This document shows positions 1-5,088 of a DNA stretch of 5,088 bases, one piece after another. The notes under the pieces are model-generated. The model did no database searches. It saw only the letters and a program-made list of their open reading frames with translations, and was not told where the DNA came from. The translations under genes were made by a program, and so were the position numbers. Origin of the DNA: Actinomycetota bacterium (lineage in GTDB: Bacteria; Actinomycetota; Thermoleophilia; Gaiellales; Gaiellaceae); contig JACDER010000140.1 of NCBI GenBank assembly GCA_013816275.1, positions 1-5,088 of the forward strand, in the 5' to 3' direction. Within the stretch, counting starts at the first letter, position 1. Each line of letters opens with the position of its first letter.

Positions 1-363
1 GTTGACGCTCGGGTCGATGCCTTTGAGCAGCCGGTGCTCGAACCAGTCCGGCTCGCGAATTCGGAGGACGTAGCCCGCCTCCTCGAGCGCCGGAACGTAC
101 GCGTCCTCGTCGGTCGTGTCGGCCACCACGAGAACGATGTCGATCACCGGCTTGGCGGCGAGCCCGGGAACCGAGGTCGAGCCCGTGTGCTCGACCCGGA
201 GCGCGCGCTCGCCGAGCGCGTTGCGGATCTTCCCCTCCTCGAGCCGGTAGAGCTCCGGCCATTCCGGGTCGTACTCGACGAGCTCGACCGGCGCGCGGTG
301 CGGCTCTCGCTCTCCGATCGTCACGGCCTCCAGGTACTCCTCGCTCGTCTGCTCAGTACCCAT
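1..363 (-). CDS. GrpB family (UPF0157) protein, nucleotidyltransferase fold, C-terminus cut by window edge
   Basis: The gene reads leftward from ATG at 363-361 and is open to the window edge, giving 121 residues without a stop. Residues 57-76 ([20 protein letters not shown]) are the hallmark of the GrpB/UPF0157 family: the GSTS turn at 61-64 and the aspartate D75 correspond to the glycine-serine and metal-ligand positions of the nucleotidyltransferase superfamily. The domain opens with [14 protein letters not shown] at 27-40, also typical. The family is usually about 170-200 residues, so roughly a third is missing. The ATG is preferred over an internal GTG at 321 because family members, as I remember them, carry an EYL-x-x-VTIGE-like lead-in, seen here at residues 9-18. 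No Shine-Dalgarno sequence precedes it; a TACCCT hexamer lies six bases upstream, so the mRNA may be leaderless. It is divergent from the CoA-transferase with an 11-base gap. The name GrpB is historical and the substrate is unknown. Probably cytosolic; no signal peptide is visible. Confidence 0.88.
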   Translation of the reverse strand, partial: MGTEQTSEEYLEAVTIGEREPHRAPVELVEYDPEWPELYRLEEGKIRNALGERALRVEHTGSTSVPGLAAKPVIDIVLVVADTTDEDAYVPALEEAGYVLRIREPDWFEHRLLKGIDPSVN

Positions 364-377
364 ATCGTCAGGGTATG
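361..377. promoter_or_regulatory. Divergent, likely leaderless promoter pair between GrpB-family and CoA-transferase genes
   Basis: Only 11 bases (364-374) separate the two divergent ATG codons. On the plus strand TATCGT (363-368) is followed by six bases and the ATG at 375. On the minus strand TACCCT (375-370) is followed by six bases and the ATG at 363. Both hexamers fit the TANNNT -10 pattern, and the spacing would put each transcription start on or next to the A of its start codon. Each hexamer overlaps the other gene's start codon by one base. No convincing -35 element is visible for either direction, and neither gene has a Shine-Dalgarno sequence. Inference by eye only. Confidence 0.5.
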
Positions 378-1589
378 TCCTTTTTCCCACTCGACGGCTC
401 CCGCGTCCTCGACCTGACGAGCTCGCTCGCAGGCCCGTACTGCACGCAGATCCTCGCCGCACTCGGGGCCGACGTGGTCAAGGTCGAGCACCCGCAGCGA
501 GGCGACGAGACGCGGCAGTGGGGGCCGCCGTTCTGGGAGGGGGAGGGAGCGATCTTCCTCGCCGCCAATGCGGGCAAGCGCTCGCTCGCGCTCGACTTCC
601 ATGCCGAGGAGGGGAAGAAGGTCCTGTACGAGCTGGCCGACCGCGCGGACGTCGTCGTCCAGAGCCTGAGGCCGGGCCATGCGGAGAAGATCGGCTTCGG
701 CGCGGAAGAGCTCCGCGGCCGCAATCCGCGTCTCGTCTACGCCTCGATCGGCGCCTTCGGCAACGCCGGCCCCCAGCAGGGGAAAGCGGGATACGACCCG
801 CTCATGCAGGCGACCGGCGGGATCATCAGCGTGACCGGCGAGGCCGACCGGCCGGGCGTCCGCGTCGGCGTGTCGATGATCGACCAGACGACCGGGATGT
901 GGGCCACGATCGGGATCCTGAGCGCGCTCTGGGAGCGCGACCGGACCGGGGAGGGGCGAGTCGTCGACGTCTCGCTGTACGAGTCGGCGATCGGCCTGGT
1001 CGCCTACCACCTGGTCGGCTACCTCGGGTCCGGGGCGGTTCCTGGGCGCCACGGCACGGCCTTCCCGCTGATCGCGCCCTACGAGGCCTTCGCCGCAAGC
1101 GACGGGGAGATCATGATCCTCGCTGCCAACGACCACCTGTTTTCAGCCCTGTGCAACGTGATCGGCTCGCCGGAGCTCGCCGCGGATCCGCGCTTTGCGA
1201 CCAATCCCGACCGGGTGGCGCACCGTGACGAGCTGATCTCCCTGCTCGAGGATCGCTTCGCCGCCGAGAGCGTCGACACGTGGCTCGAGCGACTCGACGC
1301 CGCCGGTGTGCCCGCTGCCCCCGTCCACGACATGTCCCAGGTCGCGGTCGCCGAGCAAACCCGGGCGCTCGGGATCCTCCAGCCGCTCGAGCACTCCGTC
1401 GTCCGCGAGCTCCAGGCCGTGGCGCTGCCGCTCTCGACCGGTGGTGAGCGCGTGCGCCACGCGAGCGCCCCACCGACTCTCGGCGAGCACACGGGCGAGG
1501 TGCTGGACGAGCTCGGCTACTCGGCTGAGGAGATCGAGGCACTCGCGGCCTCGGGCGTCGTGCGGCTCGGGAACGGCCCCGCGCGGTAG
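375..1589 (+). CDS. CaiB/BaiF (family III) CoA-transferase
   Basis: A complete 404-residue protein, the usual length of class III CoA-transferases, which move CoA between carboxylic acids through an aspartyl-CoA thioester intermediate. Evidence: the N-terminal block [20 protein letters not shown] (8-27) followed by [18 protein letters not shown] (30-47); [11 protein letters not shown] (65-75); the [14 protein letters not shown] block (120-133); the [11 protein letters not shown] block (140-150); and [10 protein letters not shown], in which D170 aligns with the catalytic aspartate (Asp169) of formyl-CoA transferase. The C-terminus [19 protein letters not shown] is also typical. The ATG at 375 is the only sensible start, because the conserved domain begins at residue 8. 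There is no Shine-Dalgarno sequence; TATCGT six bases upstream suggests a leaderless mRNA. The last 73 bases overlap the convergent lyase gene. The substrate pair cannot be deduced: carnitine, formyl/oxalate, succinate/glutarate and mesaconate enzymes all share these motifs. The lyase neighbour favours a short branched dicarboxylate. Cytosolic. Confidence 0.93.
   Translation: MSFFPLDGSRVLDLTSSLAGPYCTQILAALGADVVKVEHPQRGDETRQWGPPFWEGEGAIFLAANAGKRSLALDFHAEEGKKVLYELADRADVVVQSLRPGHAEKIGFGAEELRGRNPRLVYASIGAFGNAGPQQGKAGYDPLMQATGGIISVTGEADRPGVRVGVSMIDQTTGMWATIGILSALWERDRTGEGRVVDVSLYESAIGLVAYHLVGYLGSGAVPGRHGTAFPLIAPYEAFAASDGEIMILAANDHLFSALCNVIGSPELAADPRFATNPDRVAHRDELISLLEDRFAAESVDTWLERLDAAGVPAAPVHDMSQVAVAEQTRALGILQPLEHSVVRELQAVALPLSTGGERVRHASAPPTLGEHTGEVLDELGYSAEEIEALAASGVVRLGNGPAR
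1517..1589. other. Convergent coding overlap of CoA-transferase and lyase 3' ends
   Basis: The plus-strand CoA-transferase stop (TAG, 1587-1589) lies 73 bases beyond the minus-strand lyase stop (TAG, read at 1519-1517), so the tails are coded on opposite strands of the same DNA. The transferase tail in this stretch keeps its family-typical helix (LGYSAEEI), while the lyase's last 24 residues are low-complexity (Ser/Ala/Thr/Pro-rich) and start just after its conserved core ends. The lyase is therefore probably the gene that ran on into its neighbour. No hairpin-plus-T terminator is visible for either gene here. Confidence 0.8.
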
Positions 1590-2431
1590 ACCTGCCCTTC
1601 GAGCGGCCGGCCGAGTAGCCCCTCCAGCCACTCCGAGACCGAGACCAGTGCATCGAGGTCGATGCCTGTGTCGATCCCGTCGCCCTCGAGCAGGTAGACG
1701 AGATCCTCTGTTGCGATGTTGCCGGTCGCCCGCGGCGCGTAGGGGCAGCCGCCGAGCCCTCCGATCGAGGTATCGAACACCGTGGCGCCCGCCTCGAGCG
1801 CCGCGACGGCGTTCGCGTAGCCCGTACTGCGGGTGTTGTGGAGGTGGACGCCGACCGGGCGGCCGTTCGCGACCCGGCGGACGAGCTCCCCTACCAGGCG
1901 CGGAGTGGCAACGCCGATCGTGTCCGCGAGGACGAGCTCGGGCGCATCCAGCTGGGCGCACAGCTCCACGACCCGTCCGGGATCGACCCGCCCCTCGAAG
2001 GGGCAGCCGAAGGCAACGCTGACGGTCGCGGTCACCGGCAGCTCCGAGACCCCCAGGATCGCCTGGGCCTGCGTCACGGCCTGGTCGAGCGACATGTTCC
2101 CGTTCCGCTGGTTGAAGGACTCCGTGGCGGCGAGCGTGCAGTCGACCCGGTCGAGCTCGGTCTCGCGCAGCCGCTCGTAGCCCTTCAGGTTGAGGACGAG
2201 ACCGGCGTACTCGGTGCCCTCACGCCGCTCGACCCCGGCGACGACCTCCTCCGCGCCGGCCATCCGGGGCACGCGATCGGTGCGGACGAAGCTGACCGCC
2301 TCGATGCGCGGCACGCCGGCGGCGGCCAGGCGATTCACGAGCTCTGAGCGCGTTGCCGGAGCGAGCGTCTCCGGCTCGTTCTGGAGCCCGTCGCGGGGGC
2401 CGACGTCACAGATGGTTAGGCCTCGACTCAC
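1517..2431 (-). CDS. Hydroxymethylglutaryl-CoA lyase family protein (HMGL-like TIM barrel)
   Basis: From GTG at 2431 this is a 304-residue protein, about the family size. HMG-CoA lyases split HMG-CoA into acetyl-CoA and acetoacetate (leucine breakdown); relatives cleave other 3-hydroxyacyl-CoAs. Visible family blocks: [13 protein letters not shown] (7-19) with catalytic Arg13 and metal ligand Asp14; [20 protein letters not shown] (44-63); [11 protein letters not shown] (104-114); FGCPFEG (141-147); ADTIGVATP (169-177); VHLHNT (195-200) with metal-ligand histidines 196 and 198; and the active-site cysteine loop [16 protein letters not shown] (228-243) with Cys229, Asn238 and Glu242. Oddities: the usual Asp in HxHDT is Asn199, and Arg233 occupies a position that is Gly in the human enzyme. 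Start choice: the barrel begins about five residues after the GTG. ATG at 2461 or 2491 would add 10 or 20 residues of no recognisable family sequence and run into the divergent gene. TATCGT (2447-2442) upstream fits a -10. The C-terminus overlaps the CoA-transferase. Exact substrate uncertain. Confidence 0.88.
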   Translation of the reverse strand: MSRGLTICDVGPRDGLQNEPETLAPATRSELVNRLAAAGVPRIEAVSFVRTDRVPRMAGAEEVVAGVERREGTEYAGLVLNLKGYERLRETELDRVDCTLAATESFNQRNGNMSLDQAVTQAQAILGVSELPVTATVSVAFGCPFEGRVDPGRVVELCAQLDAPELVLADTIGVATPRLVGELVRRVANGRPVGVHLHNTRSTGYANAVAALEAGATVFDTSIGGLGGCPYAPRATGNIATEDLVYLLEGDGIDTGIDLDALVSVSEWLEGLLGRPLEGQVYRAGPFPSRTTPEAASASISSAE

Positions 2432-2460
2432 TGTCCCAAGAACGATACGGTTGGACCCCA
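2423..2460 (+). promoter_or_regulatory. Candidate promoter for the propeller / ubiquitin-like / hydrolase operon, leaderless
   Basis: TCGACT (2423-2428, four of six matches to TTGACA) is followed by a 17-base spacer and TACGGT (2446-2451, fits TANNNT). Eight bases then lead to the ATG at 2460. No Shine-Dalgarno sequence precedes that ATG, so the transcript may begin at or within a base or two of the start codon. The -35 element lies inside the beginning of the divergent lyase gene. By eye only. Confidence 0.5.
2442..2447 (-). promoter_or_regulatory. Candidate -10 box for the lyase gene, overlapping the divergent -10
   Basis: On the minus strand TATCGT (2447-2442) lies ten bases before the preferred GTG start at 2431. 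It fits TANNNT and is the same hexamer seen before the CoA-transferase gene. It shares two bases (2446-2447) with the plus-strand hexamer TACGGT of the propeller gene, so both promoters could not be occupied at once. No clear -35 is visible. This placement supports the GTG at 2431 over the upstream ATGs, which would lie upstream of the transcription start. Confidence 0.4.
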
Positions 2461-3536
2461 TGTCCGTGATGATCCTCGCCGGCACACGCAAGGGCCTCTT
2501 CCTCCTTCGCAGCGAGGACCGCCGTACGTGGACGGTCGAGGAGCCGACACTCGAGGGTTGGGACGTGTTCCACGCGGTGCAGGACCCGCGGGACGGGTCG
2601 CTCTACGCCGCGGCCAACAACTGGGTCTACGGAGCGACCGTCCAGCGCTCGACGGACAACGGGAAGACATGGACGCGCGCCGAGGGTCTCGGTCTGCCCG
2701 AGGACAGCGGCCTGAAGCTGGAGAAGTCCTGGCACGTCGAGCCCGGCCGCGAGTCGGAGCCTGGCCGTGTGTGGCTCGGCGCCGCTCCCGGCGTGATGTT
2801 CCGCTCGGACGACTCGGGAGAGAGCTTCGAAGTTGTCGAGAGCCTGCTGAACGAGCCGACGCGCGAGCGCTGGCAACCCGGCGCGGGCGGGATGTGCACC
2901 CACTCGATCCAGCTCGACCCGCAGGACGAGAACCTGATGTACATCGGCATCTCCGCCGCGGGCGTCTTCCGCTCCGAGGACGGTGGCGAGAGCTGGACGC
3001 CGAAGAACAAGGGGACGGCCGCCGACTTCATGCCGGACGACCCGTTCCCCGAGCTCGGGCAGTGCGTGCACAAGCTCCTGCTCCATCCCGGGCAGGACGG
3101 CCGGCTCTGGCAGCAGAACCATTGCGGCGTCTACCGGACGGACGACCGTGGCGAGAACTGGGAGCGGCTCGAGGGCAACGGCCTTCCGAGCGGCTTCGGA
3201 TTCCCGCTCGCACTCGACCACCGCAGGCCGGATGCGGCCTTCGTCGTGCCCGAGATCGGCGCCGAGAACCGAGTCACGCCCGACGGCCGGCTCGGCGTCT
3301 ATCGAACCGAGGACGGCGGCAAGTCGTGGGAGCTGGCCTCCGCCGGCCTCCCCGACCCGGGCTGGGTCTCCGTCAAGCGCGAGAGCATGGCCTCCGACCG
3401 GCTCGACACGCCGGGGACCTACCTCGGTACGCAGAGCGGCTCGATCTTCGTCTCGCCGAACGCTGGAGACGAGTGGATCGAGGCGGCCGGACAGCTGCCC
3501 GAAGTGCTCTCGGTCGAGACCGGGGAATGGCAGTAG
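2460..3536 (+). CDS. Asp-box (BNR / sialidase-like) beta-propeller protein
   Basis: A 358-residue protein built from repeated blades that carry the Asp-box S/T-x-D-x-G-x-[TS/N]-W. Copies are STDNGKTW (64-71), SDDSGESF (116-123), SEDGGESW (172-179), TDDRGENW (227-234) and TEDGGKSW (283-290), with a weaker SPNAGDEW (332-339) and a degenerate SEDRRTW (18-24). This indicates a six- or seven-bladed propeller as in sialidases and VPS10/photosystem-assembly-like proteins. Asp-boxes are structural turns and do not prove sialidase activity; I see no clear arginine triad or signal peptide, so a cytosolic protein with a binding or unknown catalytic role is as likely. The start MSVMILAGTRKGLFLL is typical of this group. 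An in-frame ORF extends to 2190, but that extra stretch is antisense to the lyase and is rejected. The 3' end overlaps the ubiquitin-like gene by 10 bases, and it heads a three-gene operon. Confidence 0.85.
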   Translation: MSVMILAGTRKGLFLLRSEDRRTWTVEEPTLEGWDVFHAVQDPRDGSLYAAANNWVYGATVQRSTDNGKTWTRAEGLGLPEDSGLKLEKSWHVEPGRESEPGRVWLGAAPGVMFRSDDSGESFEVVESLLNEPTRERWQPGAGGMCTHSIQLDPQDENLMYIGISAAGVFRSEDGGESWTPKNKGTAADFMPDDPFPELGQCVHKLLLHPGQDGRLWQQNHCGVYRTDDRGENWERLEGNGLPSGFGFPLALDHRRPDAAFVVPEIGAENRVTPDGRLGVYRTEDGGKSWELASAGLPDPGWVSVKRESMASDRLDTPGTYLGTQSGSIFVSPNAGDEWIEAAGQLPEVLSVETGEWQ

Positions 3537-3799
3537 TCCTCCTTCCGGGACTGCTCGCGACCCAGGCCGGCGGTAAGAACAGGTTCGAAGTCGACGCGTC
3601 GAGCGTGGCCGAAGCGCTGCGTGCGCTCCCGATCTCCGATCTGATCTTCGACGAGGCCGGCGGCCTCCGCGGGCTCGTGAACGTCTACGTGGACGGCAAG
3701 GACATGCGCACCCGCGAGGGCCTCGACACGCCACTCGCGGGCGAGGAGGAGATCCGGATCGTCGCCGCCATCGCCGGAGGCTCGTGCTCGTCGAGCTGA
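3527..3799 (+). CDS. MoaD/ThiS/CysO-like ubiquitin-fold sulfur-carrier protein with a C-terminal tail after the diglycine
   Basis: A 90-residue protein, the size of the MoaD/ThiS family, whose members are activated at a C-terminal Gly-Gly by an E1-like enzyme and carry sulfur as a thiocarboxylate. The block LRGLVNVYVDGKDMRTREGL (47-66) and the ending EEIRIVAAIAGG (74-85) resemble mycobacterial CysO (cysteine synthesis), which has FVNIYVNDEDVR and ILPAVAGG at the same places. The oddity is the tail: five residues, SCSSS (86-90), follow Gly84-Gly85, whereas active carriers normally end at GG. Some relatives, such as QbsE, have a short tail removed by a JAMM-type peptidase, so processing may be required here. 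The gene starts at ATG 3527 inside the end of the propeller gene (10-base overlap) with a GGGGA run touching the start, and overlaps the hydrolase by 16 bases. No E1-like, JAMM or cysteine synthase gene lies in the window. Cytosolic. Confidence 0.83.
   Translation: MAVVLLPGLLATQAGGKNRFEVDASSVAEALRALPISDLIFDEAGGLRGLVNVYVDGKDMRTREGLDTPLAGEEEIRIVAAIAGGSCSSS
3776..3780 (+). promoter_or_regulatory. Shine-Dalgarno sequence of the hydrolase gene, formed by the diglycine codons of the preceding gene
   Basis: GGAGG lies three bases before the GTG at 3784, the start that fits the hydrolase domain. The same bases are the Gly84-Gly85 codons (GGA GGC) of the ubiquitin-like protein. Spacing is shorter than the usual 5-9 bases, but this is the strongest Shine-Dalgarno match before any gene in the window. 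Confidence 0.55.
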
Positions 3800-4599
3800 A
3801 CGACGGCGTCCGCCTGAACGTCGAGCAACTCGGAGAAGGCCTCCCACTCATCGTCCTCCACGGCGGACCCGGCCTCGACCATTCGATGTTCAGGCCGTAC
3901 CTGGACCCGCTCGCGAAGGATGTTCGCCTGCTCTACGTGGACGAGCGCGGCCAGGGCCGGAGCGATCGCGTCGATCCGCAAACGCTGTCGCTCGAGGTCT
4001 TCGCCCGCGACGTCGACCTGCTGGCTGAGGCGCTTGGGCTGGAGCAATTCGCGCTCCTCGGCCACTCCTTCGGTGCGATCATCGCCACGTTCCACGCCAC
4101 AGAGCTCGCAACGGCCGAGAAGTACGTCATCTCCGGAGGAGCCGAGTCGAGCGCGGCCCTGAACGCCGACGTCGAGGCCTCGCTCGAGGCACTCGGCGAC
4201 GAAGGCGCGAACATCGTCGAGTCCTGGGAGCGCGAGCGGACGGTGGAGACCGAGGAGGAGCTCGCCGAGCTGATGGCTGCCCAGCTCCCCTTCCACTTCC
4301 ACGGCGCGCCTCCGCCCGGCTACATGGCGGACACCAAGTACTCACCCGAGGTGCTCCGGCATTTCGCGAGCGCCGGCTACGGGGACTTCGATTTCGTCCC
4401 GAAGCTCGCGCAGGTCGACCGGCCCGTGCTCGTGATCGTCGGCGAGCACGACCGGACGACGACTCCGCGCGCTTCGCAGGCGCTCCACGAGGGCATCCGC
4501 GACAGCGAGCTGGTCGTACTTCCGGAGGCCGGCCACATGAGCTTCGTCGAGGCGTCGCAGGCCTACCTGGAGGCCGCTCGCAGGTTTCTGAAGAGCTGA
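3784..4599 (+). CDS. Alpha/beta-fold hydrolase (fold-1, proline-iminopeptidase-like motifs)
   Basis: A 271-residue protein with the complete alpha/beta hydrolase signature: oxyanion-hole motif HGGPG (26-30), DERGQGRSD (53-61), nucleophile elbow GHSFGA (93-98) with Ser95, acid GEHD (220-223) with Asp223, and the late histidine EAGHM (248-252) with His251. A cap region rich in acidic and helical residues lies between about 120 and 205. HGGPG and DxRGxGRSD recall S33 peptidases (prolyl iminopeptidase), but the elbow is GHSFG rather than the GGSWG typical of those enzymes, so peptidase, esterase or C-C bond hydrolase are all open. The GTG start at 3784 places the domain three residues in, has GGAGG upstream, and gives a 16-base overlap with the ubiquitin-like gene, implying translational coupling. 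No signal peptide; cytosolic. It is the last gene of the operon, ending 32 bases before rpsA. Confidence 0.9.
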   Translation: MLVELNDGVRLNVEQLGEGLPLIVLHGGPGLDHSMFRPYLDPLAKDVRLLYVDERGQGRSDRVDPQTLSLEVFARDVDLLAEALGLEQFALLGHSFGAIIATFHATELATAEKYVISGGAESSAALNADVEASLEALGDEGANIVESWERERTVETEEELAELMAAQLPFHFHGAPPPGYMADTKYSPEVLRHFASAGYGDFDFVPKLAQVDRPVLVIVGEHDRTTTPRASQALHEGIRDSELVVLPEAGHMSFVEASQAYLEAARRFLKS

Positions 4600-4617
4600 A
4601 AACGGCCTGGCTATACT
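4588..4617 (+). promoter_or_regulatory. Candidate rpsA promoter
   Basis: TATACT (4612-4617) is an excellent -10 match (five of six to TATAAT), 14 bases before the rpsA ATG. A weak -35, CTGAAG (4588-4593), lies 18 bases upstream inside the last codons of the hydrolase gene. A start about seven bases after the -10 would give a 5' leader of only about seven bases, and no Shine-Dalgarno sequence is present between the -10 and the ATG. The promoter supports rpsA being transcribed independently of the operon before it. Confidence 0.6.
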
Positions 4618-4631
4618 GACCGGCCCCGCAA

Positions 4632-5088
4632 ATGACCGAACAAACGATCAATCAGGAGGAAGTGCTCGCAGACGACGGCGTCTGGATTACGACGCCGGAG
4701 GGCGAGCGCATCCCGAACTACGAAGCGACCTTCCCGGACATCACGGAGGGACAGGTCGTGACCGGCACCGTCGTCCGCGTGGACAAGGACGAAGTGCTGG
4801 TGGACGTCGGCTACAAGTCGGAGGGCGTGATCCCGGTATCCGAGCTGTCGATCCGGCGCTCGGTCAACCCGGCGGACGAGGTCGGCGTCGGCGATCAGAT
4901 CGACGCCCTCGTGATGACCAAGGAGGACGCCGAAGGCCGGCTGATGCTGTCGAAGAAGCGTGCGCGCTTCGAGATCGCATGGAAGCGGATCGAGCAGGCG
5001 AACGAGACGGGCGAGCCCGTCGAGGGCAAGGTGATCGAGGTCGTGAAGGGCGGCCTGATCCTCGATCTCGGCGTCCGGGGATTCCTGC
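4632..5088 (+). CDS. rpsA: 30S ribosomal protein S1, C-terminus cut by window edge
   Basis: From ATG at 4632, 152 residues run to the window edge without a stop. After an acidic N-terminal lead comes a first S1 (OB-fold) domain at about 38-108: GQVVTGTVVRVDKDEVLVDV (40-59), then GYKSEGVIPVSELS (60-73) and VGDQIDALVMTKEDAEGRLM (86-105), followed by the very conserved LSKKRARFEIAWKRIE (106-121). A second S1 domain begins at EPVEGKVIEVVKGGLILDLG (128-147) and continues as VRGFL. This VxGxVxEVxKGGL second repeat is diagnostic of ribosomal S1 rather than of single-domain RNA-binding relatives. Actinobacterial S1 usually has four repeats and 450-500 residues, so about two thirds lies outside the window. 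S1 binds mRNA on the small subunit during initiation. The gene has its own likely promoter (TATACT) and no visible Shine-Dalgarno sequence. The residue 15-36 segment before domain one differs from the mycobacterial proteins I remember. Confidence 0.95.
   Translation, partial: MTEQTINQEEVLADDGVWITTPEGERIPNYEATFPDITEGQVVTGTVVRVDKDEVLVDVGYKSEGVIPVSELSIRRSVNPADEVGVGDQIDALVMTKEDAEGRLMLSKKRARFEIAWKRIEQANETGEPVEGKVIEVVKGGLILDLGVRGFL

Noticed and set aside
34..417. Plus-strand 127-residue frame at the left edge
   Set aside because: Antisense to the GrpB-family gene, whose conserved motif is unmistakable on the minus strand.
321..1136. 271-residue minus-strand open frame opposite the CoA-transferase
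   Set aside because: Arg/Asp/Ala/Gly-rich translation with no recognisable motif, fully antisense to a strongly conserved enzyme. Long antisense frames are expected in GC-rich codon-biased DNA.
2190..2459. In-frame upstream extension of the propeller gene (90 residues)
   Set aside because: Lies entirely opposite the conserved N-terminal half of the lyase, is Arg/Ser/Thr-rich, and the propeller family begins at the ATG at 2460.
2460..3536. Calling the propeller protein a sialidase
   Set aside because: Asp-boxes are structural and occur in many non-sialidase propellers; no arginine triad, FRIP motif or secretion signal was recognised.
2406..3851. 481-residue minus-strand open frame opposite the propeller and ubiquitin-like genes
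   Set aside because: Spans two well-supported genes and their boundary, has no domain motif and biased Arg/Leu/Pro composition; a shadow frame despite its length.
3784..4599. Calling the hydrolase proline iminopeptidase (pip)
   Set aside because: HGGPG and DxRGxGRS fit, but the nucleophile elbow is GHSFG rather than GGSWG and the cap is not recognisably that of the peptidase; kept as a general alpha/beta hydrolase.
4604..4625. GGCC...GGCC repeat flanking the rpsA -10 box, considered as a terminator for the upstream operon
   Set aside because: The possible stem is four base pairs with a 14-base loop and no T run; too weak, and it overlaps the promoter.

Overview
The window is GC-rich with the strong third-position G/C bias of a high-GC bacterium. 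The start of a 30S ribosomal protein S1 gene of actinobacterial type, a CysO-like sulfur carrier, and several start codons sitting 6-10 bases after a TANNNT hexamer with no Shine-Dalgarno sequence all point to Actinomycetota. A deep branch such as Thermoleophilia is possible but is only an impression. Coding density is near total: there are seven protein genes, two of them cut by the window edges, and no gap longer than about 32 bases. I see no RNA gene, insertion sequence, CRISPR array or phage gene.

Layout. Positions 1-363 (minus) hold the N-terminal part of a GrpB-family (UPF0157) nucleotidyltransferase-fold protein. Eleven bases away, a CaiB/BaiF (family III) CoA-transferase runs rightward (375-1589). 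It converges on, and overlaps by 73 bp, an HMG-CoA lyase-family gene on the minus strand (1517-2431). That lyase is divergent from a rightward cluster: an Asp-box (BNR/sialidase-like) propeller protein (2460-3536), a MoaD/ThiS/CysO-like ubiquitin-fold protein (3527-3799) and an alpha/beta hydrolase (3784-4599). Successive genes in this cluster overlap by 10 and 16 bp, so it is almost certainly one translationally coupled operon. A separate promoter with a TATACT -10 box then precedes rpsA (4632 to the right edge).

How the genes may work together. The CoA-transferase and the lyase would make a sensible two-step route: a free branched dicarboxylate is loaded with CoA and then cleaved to acetyl-CoA plus a keto acid. 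The substrate cannot be read from the sequence. The propeller / ubiquitin-like / hydrolase cluster has no obvious textbook pathway and is the most intriguing part of the window, especially because the ubiquitin-like protein carries five extra residues (SCSSS) after its diglycine, which would need trimming before activation. The GrpB and rpsA genes look like unrelated neighbours.

Both divergent pairs (GrpB/CoA-transferase and lyase/propeller) have extremely short spacers in which candidate -10 hexamers for the two strands lie side by side or overlap. This suggests leaderless or nearly leaderless transcripts and mutual interference. All promoter calls are by eye.
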